Assembly (NCBI GenBank): GCA_016190375.1
Contig: JACPQR010000096.1
Location: 1-64,000, forward strand
DNA: 64,000 bases
DNA from: Deltaproteobacteria bacterium
GTDB lineage: Bacteria; Myxococcota_A; Polyangia; JACPQR01
Direction of reading: 5' to 3'
Shown here: positions 17,821 through 27,000 of the stretch, in pieces
How positions within the stretch are numbered: position 1 is the stretch's first letter
Layout of the letters: every line of letters starts with the position of its first letter
The notes under the pieces: generated by a model
What the model saw: only the letters and a program-made list of their open reading frames with translations
What the model was told of the DNA's origin: nothing
Databases searched by the model: none
Program-made: the position numbers and the translations under genes

Positions 17821-18311
17821 GCTCTCGCGCGGCAGATTCGCGGCATCGCGAGCGCCCGGGCGGCGTCGGGAACCGAGACCTGACCCAGCTCGTCGAAGAG
17901 ATCCTCGAGAGCGGCGCTCTCGTTGATCGCGAGCAGGAGCTGCAGCAACCGTTGCTCGACCTCGTCGAGCGAAACGAGGCGTGCCAGGCAGGCAAGGTTA
18001 TCGCGCGCCGCCTCCGCCGGCGGGCACGGCGCGCGGGGCACGCGCTCGCGACGGCGGTAACGCCGCATCCACTCGCCCAGCATCTGCCCCTCGGGCGTGC
18101 CGGTTCGGCGAGAGCGCGGGGGCGTCACGACTTCCAGCAAGACCATGTTCTCGGTAACGGCGTATCGCCACATGGCGCTCGAGAGGGCGCCCACGTTTCC
18201 GACGACGAGGTTGTGGACGTAGTCGCGGATCGGCTCTGCGAACGGGCTCTGCTCGGCGCGCGGATCAGGGCAAGCACTCCTCCGGCGTCGGTGCACGGGT
18301 CTCCTTGCCAT
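17817..18311 (-). CDS. N-terminal partner (or N-terminal part) of the tandem AAA+ ATPase
   Basis: Product of 164 residues starting MARRPVHRRRRS. It has a basic start, a middle GNVGALSSAMWRYAVTENMVLLEVV region and a helical end (EAARDNLACLARLVSLDEVEQRLLQLLLAI) of the kind that precedes AAA+ modules in single-chain homologues. A one-base skip near 17,837-17,842 would join it smoothly to LPRESVMAALHP and the AAA+ frame. An operator-like site lies 24 bp before the ATG. Confidence 0.65.
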   Translation of the reverse strand: MARRPVHRRRRSACPDPRAEQSPFAEPIRDYVHNLVVGNVGALSSAMWRYAVTENMVLLEVVTPPRSRRTGTPEGQMLGEWMRRYRRRERVPRAPCPPAEAARDNLACLARLVSLDEVEQRLLQLLLAINESAALEDLFDELGQVSVPDAARALAMPRICRARA

Positions 18312-18334
18312 GGCTCCATCCTGTTCCGAGTCTG

Positions 18335-18349
18335 TGACACGTGAGGTCA
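18335..18349 (-). promoter_or_regulatory. Operator-like site TGAC-N7-GTCA upstream of the AAA operon (site 4)
   Basis: On the minus strand TGACCTCACGTGTCA, ending 24 bp before ATG 18,311. This gene is unrelated to the kinases or the nuclease, so the shared motif here is good evidence that it is a binding site rather than a by-product of gene duplication. Confidence 0.6.
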
Positions 18350-18417
18350 TGACAGCGCCGAGTGGCGAGGAATGTCCCCGATTGTCATGGCGGCCGGAAG
18401 CCGGCATTCAGCGGCTC

Positions 18418-18617
18418 ATGGCGGGACGGACACGGGCCAAGACGCCGGCGCGCAGCCAGCAGCTCGTTCGCATCCTGGGCGTCCTGCGCGACAGGGCGGG
18501 TGGGCCGGTCTCTGCTGCTTTCGATCAGGGCCAGCAGCTCGTTCGCATCCTGGGCGTCCTGCGCGACGTCGATCGGCTTGGCGGGACCTCGCAGCGTGCG
18601 GAGCGCGTCGTTGACGG
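18418..18617 (+). pseudogene. Scrambled remnant of a WYL regulator N-terminus with a BrnA tail fragment
   Basis: From ATG 18,418 the plus strand encodes MAGRTRAKTPARSQQLVRILGVLRD, closely matching the start of the intact WYL regulator at 43,697. A second direct copy of the 36-bp block encoding QQLVRILGVLRD (18,457-18,492 and 18,531-18,566) then continues VDRLGG before breaking off. Bases about 18,590-18,617, on the minus strand, encode VNDALRTLR, the end of the BrnA antitoxin found at 38,002. This is a recombination scar joining pieces also seen in the right-hand accessory zone. Confidence 0.7.
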
Positions 18618-19292
18618 TCAGCGGAGGTCGTAGAGGTAGAGGAATGCAGCCCACCCGCTCGGGAGCATGTTCGGCGGTGCCTTCAGTTCCTTGCCGTACC
18701 GCACCGCCATCTCGAGGAAGTACCGAGCATGAAAGAAGGCCTCGACGATCGGCCGCGTGACCTCGAGCCACTTGCGGTTGTGCTCCGGCTCGAAGGTCTT
18801 TCCGGTGCCCGCATTCACGATCTCGAGGAACCACGAATTCATATGGCGCTGGGGAGACAGGGCCTGCAGGGCGGCGACGATTCTCGTGGTCGCTTGCTGA
18901 AGTCCGTAGACCTTGAAGCTCTGGTGGTAGAGGCGGTAGATGGGATCCTCGTAGCCCCAGTGGCTCGAACAGTCGTCCAGGAGCTCCTGGAGCGCCGGCA
19001 TCGACGCCTTCAGGTTCGAGAAGAGCGCCTGCACCTCCGGGCGATCGTCGACCTCGGGCGCGATGCGCTCCGGTGACAAGAGGCGCCCAGGAGCGGGCGC
19101 CCCGTCCTGCGTCTCGTCGGGATCGCCGGGGGCACCGAGCTTGCTTTGACGGTGGGTCGTCTTCCGTCCGACTTCCGAGATCTCGTGCGCCTCGGCGGTT
19201 GCGGGCTGCGCCGCTGCCGGAGCAGGGGTAGTCCCAAGCGGGAGACCGCGCTGGCCGCGCAAGCCCTTCTCACGTCGCCGCCGCCCCTTCAA
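18618..19292 (-). CDS. Conserved-looking hypothetical protein, 224 residues
   Basis: TTG start at 19,292 with a GAGGGA ribosome site. The N-terminal 80 residues are basic, then Pro/Ala-rich and disordered. Residues about 85-224 form a dense globular region rich in aromatics (SHWGYEDPIYRLYHQSFKVYGLQ, MNSWFLEIVNAGTGKTFEPEHN, PIVEAFFHARYFLEMAVRYG, SGWAAFLYLYDLR). NAGTGKT resembles a P-loop by chance but lacks the surrounding fold pattern. This type of protein is familiar from accessory regions, but I know no function. Its stop abuts the scrambled regulator remnant. Confidence 0.65.
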   Translation of the reverse strand: MKGRRRREKGLRGQRGLPLGTTPAPAAAQPATAEAHEISEVGRKTTHRQSKLGAPGDPDETQDGAPAPGRLLSPERIAPEVDDRPEVQALFSNLKASMPALQELLDDCSSHWGYEDPIYRLYHQSFKVYGLQQATTRIVAALQALSPQRHMNSWFLEIVNAGTGKTFEPEHNRKWLEVTRPIVEAFFHARYFLEMAVRYGKELKAPPNMLPSGWAAFLYLYDLR

Positions 19293-19402
19293 GCGTCCCT
19301 CGCCATCACTACCACCTCCGGACCGATAGCACGTCCAGCCTCACCGTCATGGAAACAATCGAGCAACCGAGGATGCCCTCTGCTCCGGCGAGTGACGACC
19401 TC

Positions 19403-20593
19403 CTACTGTCGCCCACGCTCCGGGGGCGGGACGATCCCCTCTCTCTCCATCCGGCCCATCAGCTTCGCGGCTCGGTTGTAGCCGATCCCCAGCTTTCGCT
19501 GGAGCCATGCGGTCGAGGCGCGCCCTGTGGTCGTCACGAGCGCAGCCGCCTGGCGGTACAGGTCGTCCGGGACGCCGTCCTCGACCTGCTGCTCCCCGGC
19601 CTCATCGCGGGCGCGGAGGATCGCCTCGTCGTAGGTCGGTGCTTGCGCGGTCGCTTCTTCAGGCGGCGCGTCGAGGAGATCGATCGGCGGAAGGTCGTGC
19701 TTGCCCGAGGTCACGCCCTGGATTCCCGATTCGGCCCCCCTTGCGTTCGACTGCCGCGCCGCGATGTCCTCCTCGATCTCGCGGAGCGCGTACCTCACCC
19801 AGCCGATCGCATCGATCTCGGTGTGGACTGCGGAGATCTCGCGGTCCGCCCTCCCGCGATTGCGCTCCAGAGTGACATCGAACGGCACGTCGCAATACAG
19901 GACGCTCGTGCGGTACCCGAGCGCCTTGACGCGCGGCATGGCGTCCATCACCAGAGGGTGCGCCAGGCGGCTCGGCAGGACTTCCAGGGCGACGTGACGC
20001 CGTTCGCACAGCGCCGCCAGGGCTACCGCCCGGCCAGCATCCTGAAGGAGCCGTCCGATGTTGGCAGGCACCTTCGTGTCGCCGAGCGTTAGCAGCAGGT
20101 AGAGCTCGGCCGGGTCGATCGGGACATGCGAGGCCAGGCGCGAGCGGCGGAGCGTTGTCTTTCCGCTCGCCACTGGCCCCATCACCACGGTGAGCTCCGG
20201 GACTTCTGGCCCTTTCGGTCTGGAGCGGCGGCCGATGATGTCCCGCTTCACCGCCTCCAGGTCGATCTGCATCGAAGGCTCGTTGATCATCCCGAACCAC
20301 GGCCTGCTGAACGCGTATGGGTCGTCCGGGAAGTCCCAATCATCGACCTCGGTGGAATCGGCCAGCCGACCTCGCTCCACGGCGCGATGAACCAGAGGCA
20401 TGTGCTGGTTCACCCACGAGAAGAACCTGGCTCGGTCGAGGATGACGTGGCCGGCGAGGAAGCCGCACAGCGAGTGGTCGTGCACGTGGCGGCCGTGCGG
20501 TCCCTTGACGATGACGGCGCGGGCGTCATCGACGAGACCAACCGCGATTCCATCGACCTCGACCCATATCTCGCCCGTCTCCCGGTCCTGCAT
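19403..20593 (-). CDS. P-loop kinase family protein, paralogue 2, with C-terminal FtsK-gamma-like domain
   Basis: Product of 396 residues; ATG 20,593 (MQDRETGEIWVEVDG) follows GGAGGAA. The N-terminal family domain (1-125) and kinase domain (about 133-285, Walker A GPVASGKTT) align along their length with paralogues 1 and 3. After a linker (about 290-335) it has an extra region (about 340-396): DDLYRQAAALVTTTGRASTAWLQRKLGIGYNRAAKLMGRMEREGIV. This is a close match in pattern to the winged-helix gamma domain of FtsK/SpoIIIE, which reads KOPS/SRS sequences on DNA. The fusion implies that this copy binds DNA or is recruited to a DNA site. Operator 67 bp upstream. Confidence 0.85.
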   Translation of the reverse strand: MQDRETGEIWVEVDGIAVGLVDDARAVIVKGPHGRHVHDHSLCGFLAGHVILDRARFFSWVNQHMPLVHRAVERGRLADSTEVDDWDFPDDPYAFSRPWFGMINEPSMQIDLEAVKRDIIGRRSRPKGPEVPELTVVMGPVASGKTTLRRSRLASHVPIDPAELYLLLTLGDTKVPANIGRLLQDAGRAVALAALCERRHVALEVLPSRLAHPLVMDAMPRVKALGYRTSVLYCDVPFDVTLERNRGRADREISAVHTEIDAIGWVRYALREIEEDIAARQSNARGAESGIQGVTSGKHDLPPIDLLDAPPEEATAQAPTYDEAILRARDEAGEQQVEDGVPDDLYRQAAALVTTTGRASTAWLQRKLGIGYNRAAKLMGRMEREGIVPPPERGRQ

Positions 20594-20660
20594 GGTCGTT
20601 CCTCCTCCGTGTCTTCCCTCCGCCACCCATCGCCTACGCAGACAGGATGCCCCACATCCA

Positions 20661-20675
20661 TGACACATGGGGTCA
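20661..20675 (-). promoter_or_regulatory. Operator-like site TGAC-N7-GTCA upstream of kinase paralogue 2 (site 5)
   Basis: On the minus strand TGACCCCATGTGTCA. CATCCT follows 11 bases after the right half-site, as in the other kinase promoters. Confidence 0.6.
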
Positions 20676-20781
20676 CAGGAGCGGCAAGGACGAGCCTCGT
20701 CTCTCATGTCCTGGCGCAGACCCCGACACTGGGTTGGCGCCAGGAAAGCCGTCGCCCGCGCATGTGTCGGCGGCCGAGGTC

Positions 20782-21039
20782 ATGGCGATGCTCTCCGAGG
20801 ACAACGCCGTCGCCGTGTACCAGCACCGTCCACAGCGTGTCACCTCGCCCTGGCTCGCACGCTACGCCCAGCTCCTCGCTGCCGCCGGCGCCCGTGTGAC
20901 CGGCTACGAATCGGCTCAGGCCGGGATGCTCTTCGCGACGCGGTCCGAGGCACGCGCGGGCGCGATTCGGACCGCGCTGACGAGTCGGCTTGGCGCCGTC
21001 GCTGCCGAGCGCACTGGCCTGCCCGGCCGCGTGCTCTGA
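20782..21039 (+). CDS. Small unknown protein
   Basis: Eighty-five residues from ATG 20,782 (MAMLSEDNAVAVYQHRPQRV); the frame is open upstream to 20,647, so the start is uncertain. It contains TSPWLARYAQLLAAAGARVTGYES and a helical end. No family recognised. It lies divergently from kinase 2 and before the AddB-like operon. Confidence 0.4.
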   Translation: MAMLSEDNAVAVYQHRPQRVTSPWLARYAQLLAAAGARVTGYESAQAGMLFATRSEARAGAIRTALTSRLGAVAAERTGLPGRVL

Positions 21040-21176
21040 CTATCCTGCTGCCAGGGCTGAGATGCTCCTGGCCCGACATCGGCGCCCGTCCTGACATCGG
21101 GACATTAGAATCTGCCTTCGCGCACGCGGCGAAACGCCAAGTGTGCTGCGGCAAGCTGCGCCGGCTGAAGGAGAAG

Positions 21177-21191
21177 TGACCTCTCGTGTCA
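21177..21191 (+). promoter_or_regulatory. Operator-like site TGAC-N7-GTCA upstream of the AddAB-like operon (site 6)
   Basis: TGACCTCTCGTGTCA, 148 bp before ATG 21,340. TATACT at 21,256-21,261 is a plausible -10 box; the spacing of 64 bp is the same as at the pseudogene copy (15,132 to 15,197). Confidence 0.6.
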
Positions 21192-21339
21192 GAGCGGGGT
21201 CGTATCGTCGCTCGGTGCGTCACCAAAGCGATCCCGCGCCGGCGTGCGGACGCCCTATACTCGCGCCGGTGCGCATGGGAGGGGACGCGACGGGGAGCGA
21301 CCCCGCGACGTGTTCGGACGGCGGCAGGGAGGGAACTTC

Positions 21340-24066
21340 ATGACCGGAGCGATCGCGTTCACGCCACTCGTGGGCCTCCGCCTCGGTGGCGCCGCGCTGA
21401 CACCGTTCGACGACCACGCGCCGGGCTCGGGCGCGGTCGGTAAGCCCGTCTGGGGACCCGCCGCGCTTCTCGGCGATCTGGAGCTGCGCCTCGGCCTGGC
21501 CCACGAGGAAGCCGCGTCGTGCGTCCGCGAGCAATCCTTCGCGTCGCGACTCGAGGCGCTCGCGTCCTCGGAGCGCTTCTGGACGGCCTCGTACCAAGCG
21601 GACCGGATCGGCACCGGGGCAGCGCTCCTCGCGTGGCGGGACACGCTCGTGGAGGCGGGGTGGGACTCGGGGCCCGTCCCCGGCGGCGGTCCGCGACTCG
21701 ATGCGCTCGCGGAGATCGAGGCCGCCGCCGGCCCGCCCCTGCCCATCGGCCGCGTCGATCGCGTGGAAAGGATGGAGCGAGCGCTCGCGGCCCGCCCCCG
21801 CGCCTTCTACGACTCCGTTACCCTCGCGGAGGAGGCTTCGCTGTGGCCCGCACGCTGGCGGCGCGTCTTCGACCTCCTCGAGTCCGCGGGTACCGCCGTG
21901 TCGGTGCTCGCACCGCGTTTCGACTCGGCACCGGAGGGGACGGACCTGGGCGACCTGCAGCGGCTCGTCCGGGGCGAGACGGCGACGCCGCGGCGCGTGA
22001 TCGGCGACGGCACGCTCGTCATGATGCGAGCGCCGACATCCTGGGAGCTCGGCGAGACGGTCTCGTGCCTGCTCCGGGTCGAGGCCGGCGACCTCGGATC
22101 GACGGTCATCGTGCGAGGCGGCGAGCACGGCGCTCTCGAGGCGGGGCTCGCGGCGCAGGGCCTCGCCTCGCAGGGGCTCGCTTCGTCGAGCCGCGGTCGC
22201 CCAGTGGGCCAGGTCCTTCCGCTCGCGCTCGAGCTCGCCTTCGAGCCGCGCGATCCCTATCGCGTGCTCGAGCTCCTCACTCTCCCGGTCGGGCCGTTCC
22301 AGGGCGCGGTCGGGCGCTCGCTCGCGCGTGCGCTCGTCGAGGCGCCAGGCATCGGTGGGCCGGCATGGCGTGCGGCGAAGGAGCGGATCCGCGGCAATGC
22401 CGGCGATGACCCGGCGCGCATCGAGCGGCGGCTCGCCCGGGTCGAGGAGTGGCTGGAGTCTGCAGGAATCCCGCGCCATGAGGCGGCACCTCGCCATCGC
22501 CTCATCGAGATCGCCGCTCGCGTGGAGGAGTGGCTGCGCACCCGGCTGGCGCTTGGCGAGGACGCCGATCCCGTCCTGGCCGCCGCCTACCGGCAGGCCA
22601 GCGCCTTCGGCCGCGTGCTCGCCCAGGATGCCCGGCCGGCGCTGACGCTCGTCGAGGCCCGGGTGCTGGCGGATCGTGTCACCGAGGGTGGCTTCGCGGT
22701 CGCGCTCGCCCAGGAGCGAGCCGGTCGGCTCGACCACGTCGACGATCCCGGCGCGCTTGTGGTCCCGCGGGACACCGTGGTCTTCTGGCACGCGGTGGCC
22801 GGCACCGAGCGGTGCCCGACCTTCGGCTCCTGGCGCGAGACCGAGCGAGCGGCCCTGGAGCGCGCCGGCGTCTCGCTGGCGGCGCCCGACGACGTGCTCG
22901 CCGATGAGAACGCCGCCTGGAGGCGCGCCCTCCTCGCGGCACGGCGCCGACTCGTGCTCGCCGTGCCCGAGACCGCCATGGGAGAGCCCTGCTCGCCGCA
23001 TCCTCTCTGGGACGAGATCGTGGGCCGCCTTGCGCTGGATGACGCCGCCACCGCGCGTCTGACGGTGACGGCGCGCCAGCTCCGAGCAGGTCGCCTTCCC
23101 GTTGCCCCCGCGCCAGGCGCGGACCTTCCCACCGCTCGCGCCGAGTGGCGCCTGCCCGTGTCGATCGGGGATCCTCGCGCCCACGCGCACAGCGCCTCGA
23201 GCCTGGAGGCGCTCCTGCGCTGCCCTCTCCGCTGGGTTCTGGGCTACCCCGCGGGCCTTCGTTCGGGCGCCGTCGCCGCGCTGCCGGACCACCAGCGTCT
23301 CGCAGGGAACCTCGGCCATCGCCTCGTCCAGCGTCTCCACGAGACCGGCGCGCTCCACCTCGACACGGCCGCCATGACGGGCGCGGCCGGCTCGCTCCTC
23401 GACTCGCTCCTCCCGGAAGAGGGCGCGCCGTGGCTGCTGCCCGGCCGCGCTTTCGAGCGAGAGCAGTCGAGCCAGCTCCTCGTCCGTGCCGCCTTGCGGC
23501 TGGCGACAGTCCTCGCGGCCTCTGGCCTCACGGTCGAGGACGTCGAGGTGAAGCTGGAGCGAGCCTGGGGTGAGCGAACGCTCCACGGCCGGGCAGATCT
23601 GCTCGCGCGCGACCGCTCGGGTCGACGGGTCGTCGTCGACCTGAAATGGGGCGCCAGCAGCTACGAGAAGCTCGTGAGCAAGGGGCTCGCCCTTCAGCTC
23701 GCCGTCTACGCGATCGCCGCCTCGACGTCGGGCCGCGCCGTACCCGCAGGGTACTTCTCGCTCAAGGCCTCGCGGTTTCTGACCACCGAGCAGGGTCTGT
23801 TCGATGGAGCCCAGCCGCTGGCCGGCCGCTCCGTCTCGGAGACCCTCGACGCGGCCGAACGTACGCTGTGTCTCGTGGAGCAGGCGCTGCGCGAATCGCG
23901 GATCCACGCCACGGGTCTTGCGGATTCTCCGGGCCTTCTGGGCGCGCTCGGCGTCGTGGACGCAGACGCGCCGCGCCACCTCGACTTCCGCCACGACGAG
24001 GAGGGTCCGTGCAAGTACTGCACGCACGGCGCGATCTGCGGCAAGTCGTGGGAGGGGCTGCGATGA
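21340..24066 (+). CDS. AddB-like PD-(D/E)XK nuclease with Cys cluster
   Basis: Product of 908 residues (start MTGAIAFTPLVGLRLGG, ribosome site GGGAGGG). The long N-terminal region lacks a Walker A box, like a degenerate helicase/scaffold arm. The C-terminal third is a RecB/AddB-type nuclease. SASSLEALLRCPLRWVLG (first Cys about 628) opens the domain, GRADLLARDRSGRRVVVDLKWG (about 751-772) supplies the D...DxK catalytic motif, and CKYCTHGAIC (about 891-900) gives three more Cys. The four together are the usual iron-sulfur staple of AddB/Cas4-like nucleases. It overlaps the helicase gene by 4 bp, so the pair should form an AddAB-like helicase-nuclease. A truncated copy lies at 15,260. Confidence 0.85.
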   Translation: MTGAIAFTPLVGLRLGGAALTPFDDHAPGSGAVGKPVWGPAALLGDLELRLGLAHEEAASCVREQSFASRLEALASSERFWTASYQADRIGTGAALLAWRDTLVEAGWDSGPVPGGGPRLDALAEIEAAAGPPLPIGRVDRVERMERALAARPRAFYDSVTLAEEASLWPARWRRVFDLLESAGTAVSVLAPRFDSAPEGTDLGDLQRLVRGETATPRRVIGDGTLVMMRAPTSWELGETVSCLLRVEAGDLGSTVIVRGGEHGALEAGLAAQGLASQGLASSSRGRPVGQVLPLALELAFEPRDPYRVLELLTLPVGPFQGAVGRSLARALVEAPGIGGPAWRAAKERIRGNAGDDPARIERRLARVEEWLESAGIPRHEAAPRHRLIEIAARVEEWLRTRLALGEDADPVLAAAYRQASAFGRVLAQDARPALTLVEARVLADRVTEGGFAVALAQERAGRLDHVDDPGALVVPRDTVVFWHAVAGTERCPTFGSWRETERAALERAGVSLAAPDDVLADENAAWRRALLAARRRLVLAVPETAMGEPCSPHPLWDEIVGRLALDDAATARLTVTARQLRAGRLPVAPAPGADLPTARAEWRLPVSIGDPRAHAHSASSLEALLRCPLRWVLGYPAGLRSGAVAALPDHQRLAGNLGHRLVQRLHETGALHLDTAAMTGAAGSLLDSLLPEEGAPWLLPGRAFEREQSSQLLVRAALRLATVLAASGLTVEDVEVKLERAWGERTLHGRADLLARDRSGRRVVVDLKWGASSYEKLVSKGLALQLAVYAIAASTSGRAVPAGYFSLKASRFLTTEQGLFDGAQPLAGRSVSETLDAAERTLCLVEQALRESRIHATGLADSPGLLGALGVVDADAPRHLDFRHDEEGPCKYCTHGAICGKSWEGLR

Positions 24067-27000
24067 GCAGAGCTCGTGGCCTGACGATGGTTCGAGCCGG
24101 CGCCGGAAGCGGAAAGACCTACCGGCTCACGCACGACGTCTGCGACGCCGTCGCGGCCGAGACGCCGGTCGACGGTCTGGTGGCCGTGACGTTCACGACG
24201 AAGGCCGCCGCCGAGCTCGAGGCCCGGATCCGTCGCATGCTGGTCGAGGAGGGCGAGTTCGACCGGGCGCAGCGCCTTCCCCTCGCCTACCTGGGGACCG
24301 TCCACGCGGTGTGCCTGAGACTCATCAAGGAGCTCGCGCTGGACGCCGGCCTGTCGCCACGCGTCGACGTCGTGCCCGATGCGGCGTCCCTGCTCCGCGA
24401 GGCGCTGGAGCATGCCCTCGAGCCCGCCCTTCGCGCGGAGATGAACGAGCTCGCCGCGCGCCTTGGTGTCGAGAGGGACGAGCTGCGAGGAGTGAACAAC
24501 TGGCTCTGGCCGGTCTCGGAGGTGATGGAGCTCGCGCGAGGGAACCGGATCCGTCCGGGTGACCTGCCCAGGATGGCCGAGCAGTCCGCAGCGGGTCTCC
24601 TGCGCCTCCTGCCGACACCCGTGGAAGACGGGGCCGCGCTGGACGGCGCGCTCCGTCGCGAGCTCACGAGCGCGATTGCGTGGCTCGAGACCTACGATGA
24701 CGGCGTCAAGAAGACCGCGGCTGCCCGCGCCGAGGTCCTCGCGCTGGCACGCGAGATCGAGCACGTCGTGCGCCTCCCCTGGCCCGCCTGGGCCAAGCTC
24801 GCGGCGATCCAGCCTGCCGATGCCTCGATCGATCGGTTCCGCCCGCTCATCGCGACCGCCTCCGACTACCCACGGCATCCGGCGTTCCACGAGGATCTCC
24901 GGAGGCTGACGATCGGGGTGTTCCGCGCGGCCCAGAAGGGAATGGAGTCGTTCGCGACGTGGAAGCACGAGCGCGGCCTCGTGGACTACGTGGACATGAT
25001 CGACCATGCGCTCGACCTCCTCGAGCGGGACGAGGTGGCCGCCGATCTGCGTTCCCGGCTCCGCCTGGTGGTCGTCGACGAGTTCCAGGACACGAGTCCC
25101 CTGCAGCTCGCGCTCTTCACGCGTCTGCACGGGATCGCCGGTCGCTCGATCTGGGTGGGCGACCGCAAGCAGTGCATCTTCGAGTTCGCGGGCGCGGACC
25201 CGGCCCTGATCGATGCAGTTGCCTCCTGGACCAGCCGAGAGGGCGGAGAGACCGACCAGCTTCCGACGAACCGTCGCTCCCGGCCCGAGCTCGTCGATCT
25301 CACGTCCGCCGTATTCGCGGCAGCCATGGCCCCGCTCGGCTACGAGGAGAAGGAGGTCGTCGCGACTCCGCACCGCGGTTGCCCGCCGGAGCTGGCGAGC
25401 CTGCCGCCGCTCGGAATCTGGTGGCTCGACGCGGCCGCGGGCTCCCGTCCGTCGGCTGCGAAGGACTCCGCGGCGATCGCGGAGGGCGTGCGGCGTCTGC
25501 TCGAGGACCCAGCCGCGACTCCGGTCGTCGATCGCGCGACTGACACGGTGCGGGCCGTGCGACCGGGTGACATCGCCGTGCTCGTCGACACGAACGACCA
25601 CGCCGAAGGAATCGCCGGCGCCCTCGTGGCGCGAGGGATCGCCGCGGCCATCGCCAGGCCTGGACTGCTCTCCACTCCGGAAGGGACGCTGGTCGACGCC
25701 GCGCTCCGATGGCTCCTCGATCCTCAGGACTCGCTGTCCGAGGCGATCCTGGAAGCGCTGTCGGGCTTCGATGGCAGGCCCGCCGAGGAATGGTTGGCGC
25801 ACCGGATCGACCGCGCGACGGATCCCGGCGGAGTGCGACCGAGCCCCGCACCGGCTCCTCCCTGGCGGACGAATCTCGAGTCCCTTCGAGACCGACTGGA
25901 GGTGCTGTCTCCGATCGAGGCCGTCGACCTCACGCTCGAGGCTCTCGACGCGCTGGGCGCTGCCGCCGCGTGGCCCGAGCCCAGCCAGCGCCGCTGCAAC
26001 CTCGATGCCCTTCGCGCGCTCGCTGCCGAGTACGAGGAACGCAGCCACGACCGCCGCGAGGCCGCAACTGTCGCGGGCCTCTTGCGCTTCTTCGACGAGA
26101 CCCGGACGACGGTCCTCAGTCGGGCGGGCGAGAGCGCGCGCGACGAGCAGCACGTCGCCACCGGGGATCACGCGGTGACGGTCTGCACCTACCACAAGGC
26201 CAAGGGCCTCGAGTGGCCCGTCGTCATCCTCGCCTCTCTCGGCCGCGCCGAGCGCCGGACTGCCTTCGGCGTCCACCCCGAGAGCGCGAGCGAGGGCTTC
26301 AATCCCGATGACCCCCTCGGCGGCCGCACGATCCGCTACTGGCCCCGCCCGCTGGGCAGCCGATCGGTCCCCCTCGTCACGGACGTGACCTCATCTCCCG
26401 AAGGCCAGCGCGTCTCCGCCGCCGAGCGCCACGAGCGCGTCCGCCTCCTCTACGTGGGCATGACCCGCGCCCGCGACCACCTGGTCCTGACGGCCCGGAT
26501 CACCAAGCGAGGACCGTCCGTCGCCTGGCTCGACGAGCTCGCGGACGCGACCGGCCGCCCCCTCTTGGATCTGGCCAGGCTGCCCCACGTCGCCGACGAA
26601 GGCGCCGACGGCGCTCCCGCGCTCTGCCTGGCGCACCCCGACGGTCGCGACCTGACCGTCGCCCCGCGAGTCTGGACGCTCGACCCCGGCACCGACCCGC
26701 CCGAGCGCCTCGGCAAGCCCGACGCGCGCAACTGGCTCGCGCGCCCCGTCCCAGCATCGCCGCACGCCGAGCGCCCGCGCTACCGGATCTCCCCGTCACG
26801 CGCCGCCGACGACTGGCCAACCCTGCCGCCGCTGGAGATCGGAGAGATCGTCCGCCTGGGTCCCCCTCTGGATCTGACCCACGCCACCGAGGTGCAATGG
26901 TCCGCGATCGGCAACGCGACCCACGCATTCCTCGCGTGCGACGACCCCCGAGATCCCGACGACGTCCGACGAGAGCTCGCCAGGTCACTCCTGACGGCAC

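Noticed and set aside
18618..19292. NAGTGKT in the 224-residue protein as a P-loop
   Set aside because: No strand before it and no Walker B; the surrounding aromatic-rich sequence is not an NTPase fold.
23646..24062. Upstream extension of the helicase ORF into the nuclease gene
   Set aside because: It is the out-of-frame reading of the nuclease domain; the ATGA overlap start at 24,063 precedes the Walker A box at the usual distance.
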